Below are positions 62,831 to 64,000 of a stretch of DNA of 64,000 bases, piece after piece. Source of the DNA: Sclerurus mexicanus. Its lineage: Eukaryota > Chordata > Aves > Passeriformes > Furnariidae. The position numbers were made by a program, and so were the translations under genes. How positions within the stretch are numbered: position 1 is the first letter of the stretch; every line of letters starts with the position of its first letter. The stretch lies in contig VWZF01002261.1 of assembly GCA_013396755.1 (NCBI GenBank), forward strand, positions 2,255,087-2,319,086. The letters are read 5' to 3'. The notes under the pieces were generated by a model. It did no database searches. It was not told the DNA's origin and saw nothing but the letters and a program-made list of their open reading frames with translations.

Positions 62831-64000
62831 CGCTGGAATAAAATTACGTAAATGTTTAAAACAACAACAACATAAACTTCTCCCCTCCTCCCCCCCAGTA
62901 ATTATTGAGGCAGATAAAGGCAGGCAGGGAGGGTGACTCCGAGCAACAGCTGAGCCGTGCTGCGAGACCAAAAGGTCAGCGGTTCCGAGCTAAAGGAGGG
63001 GAAATGGTCAGAAAGCGAAAGGCCAGCCTGGGATTTGGGGTGTTTATCAACTCCGAACCGAACAGGAGGCACTGAAGCTGTCTGAGGATTAAGCTCAAGT
63101 GCTGGTGTTCTTTACACAAGAGTGCACACTGGGCCCTAGTCCAAGCAGGTCAATAACACGAGTAGACTGCCCTGGCCGTCCCTCTGGGCTGCACAGCACA
63201 GGCAGCTGCTGCCCAGCGCACTGACCTGGCTGCAGACATCCTTAACTGCGATACCACAGAACAGACACATTACTACTTGCATCTTCTCATTTGTCCCTCC
63301 CTTTTCTAAGGGAGGATCCCCCTTTCCTCAAGGGAAAAGTTAAAAAAAATTGCATCATTTTGCCCAAGGGCAGAAATTGAGATACAGGTTTGCATGATTA
63401 AGGCAGACAGACAGGAATGGGGGCACCATGGGCGTCTGACCCATTTAATTTGAGTCCTCACTGAAGTGAAAGGGCCTCCAGACCCCCATGGAAGGCAATG
63501 CTCTCTCCAGGTTGTTCCACTGCCAGTGAGGCACAGTCTCTGCATGTGGATACACCTGCCATTGAGGACCCTGCCCCATTAAAATCTTGCCTACCTCTAC
63601 ACTAAAGGCTTCTCCTGAAGGAGGCAGGAGACAAAAGCTGGATTTCCCAGGGGAGATGATCTGGGGCAGGAGAAGGCTTGTTTATCATCTGCCTCTTGGA
63701 AGGATTTTCAGAACTCTTCGAGAATCTCCCCCGTGGCTAATTAACCACAAAGAGAAGCTACGTCTGAGACTGGGAGCACAGGCCTCCTGTAACCTTGCAG
63801 AATTCAGAGACAGACAACTATCAGCTCCTGTAGTGGGGGGTTTATTACAAAGTGTTACTGGAAAAAATCAAATCTCAGCTCCAACCCAAATTATTTAATC
63901 TTGATACAGACTTTTTTGGTAAATTACTACAAATGCTTTTAGGGAGAACATGTATTTCAAATAATATCCAGTCATTTTTTGTGAACTGAAAAGGGAAAGC
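62831..64000. other. Flank upstream of MFSD6
   Basis: Moderately GC-rich near the island, then ordinary unique sequence. No gene, repeat or RNA was recognised. Confidence 0.5.

Noticed and set aside
62486..62971. Open frames of up to 161 codons in the MFSD6 CpG island
   Set aside because: Same GC effect on both strands, with no domain or splice link to MFSD6 coding sequence.
1..64000. CRISPR arrays, operons, phage-type or toxin-antitoxin systems, endogenous retroviral genes
   Set aside because: The window is vertebrate DNA; I saw no regularly spaced repeats, no prokaryotic-style gene clusters and no gag, pol or env-like frames.

Overview
This is a piece of a vertebrate nuclear genome, most likely a bird. 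The genes are split by GT-AG introns, two GC-rich CpG islands sit in AT-richer DNA, and the recognisable interspersed repeats are 3' ends of CR1 LINEs plus at least one old MIR-type SINE. There are no operons, prokaryotic genes, rRNA, tRNA or CRISPR arrays that I can see. Single ambiguous bases (n) occur at 20513 and 62678, each inside a CpG island.

Two protein-coding genes can be rebuilt from splice sites and reading phase. NEMP2 (nuclear envelope integral membrane protein 2) is on the + strand: eight coding exons run from 22492 to the stop at 31963-31965 and give 417 residues. Its first coding exon (signal peptide) is not securely found; it should lie upstream, at or near the CpG island at about 20130-20860. 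MFSD6 (major facilitator superfamily domain containing 6) is on the - strand: six coding exons run from the start codon at 55066 down to the stop at 37273 and give a complete 788-residue protein. Its 5' untranslated region begins in the large coding exon and probably starts far upstream, at the CpG island at about 62500-62830. The genes converge tail to tail, the same arrangement as MFSD6-NEMP2 on human chromosome 2q32; the neighbours known there (INPP1 beyond MFSD6, NAB1 beyond NEMP2) are not seen in this window.

Layout: 1-19600 is intergenic sequence upstream of NEMP2 with a MIR fragment and no gene I can support; 19600-22491 holds the promoter-side CpG island and candidate first exons; 22492-31965 is the NEMP2 coding body; 31966-37272 holds the two 3' untranslated regions, with candidate poly(A) signals of the two genes only about 0.5 kb apart; 37273-55118 is the MFSD6 coding body with CR1 fragments in its introns; 55119-62500 is the long 5' intron of MFSD6; 62500-62830 is its CpG island; 62830-64000 is upstream flank.

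The genes do not form a pathway: one product belongs in the inner nuclear membrane, the other is a 12-helix-type carrier-like membrane protein. I found no convincing new biological system. The points most worth checking are a start-adjacent three-codon upstream ORF in MFSD6, the missing NEMP2 exon 1, the close convergent 3' ends, and a splice-site-bounded open segment on the + strand inside the MFSD6 5' intron.
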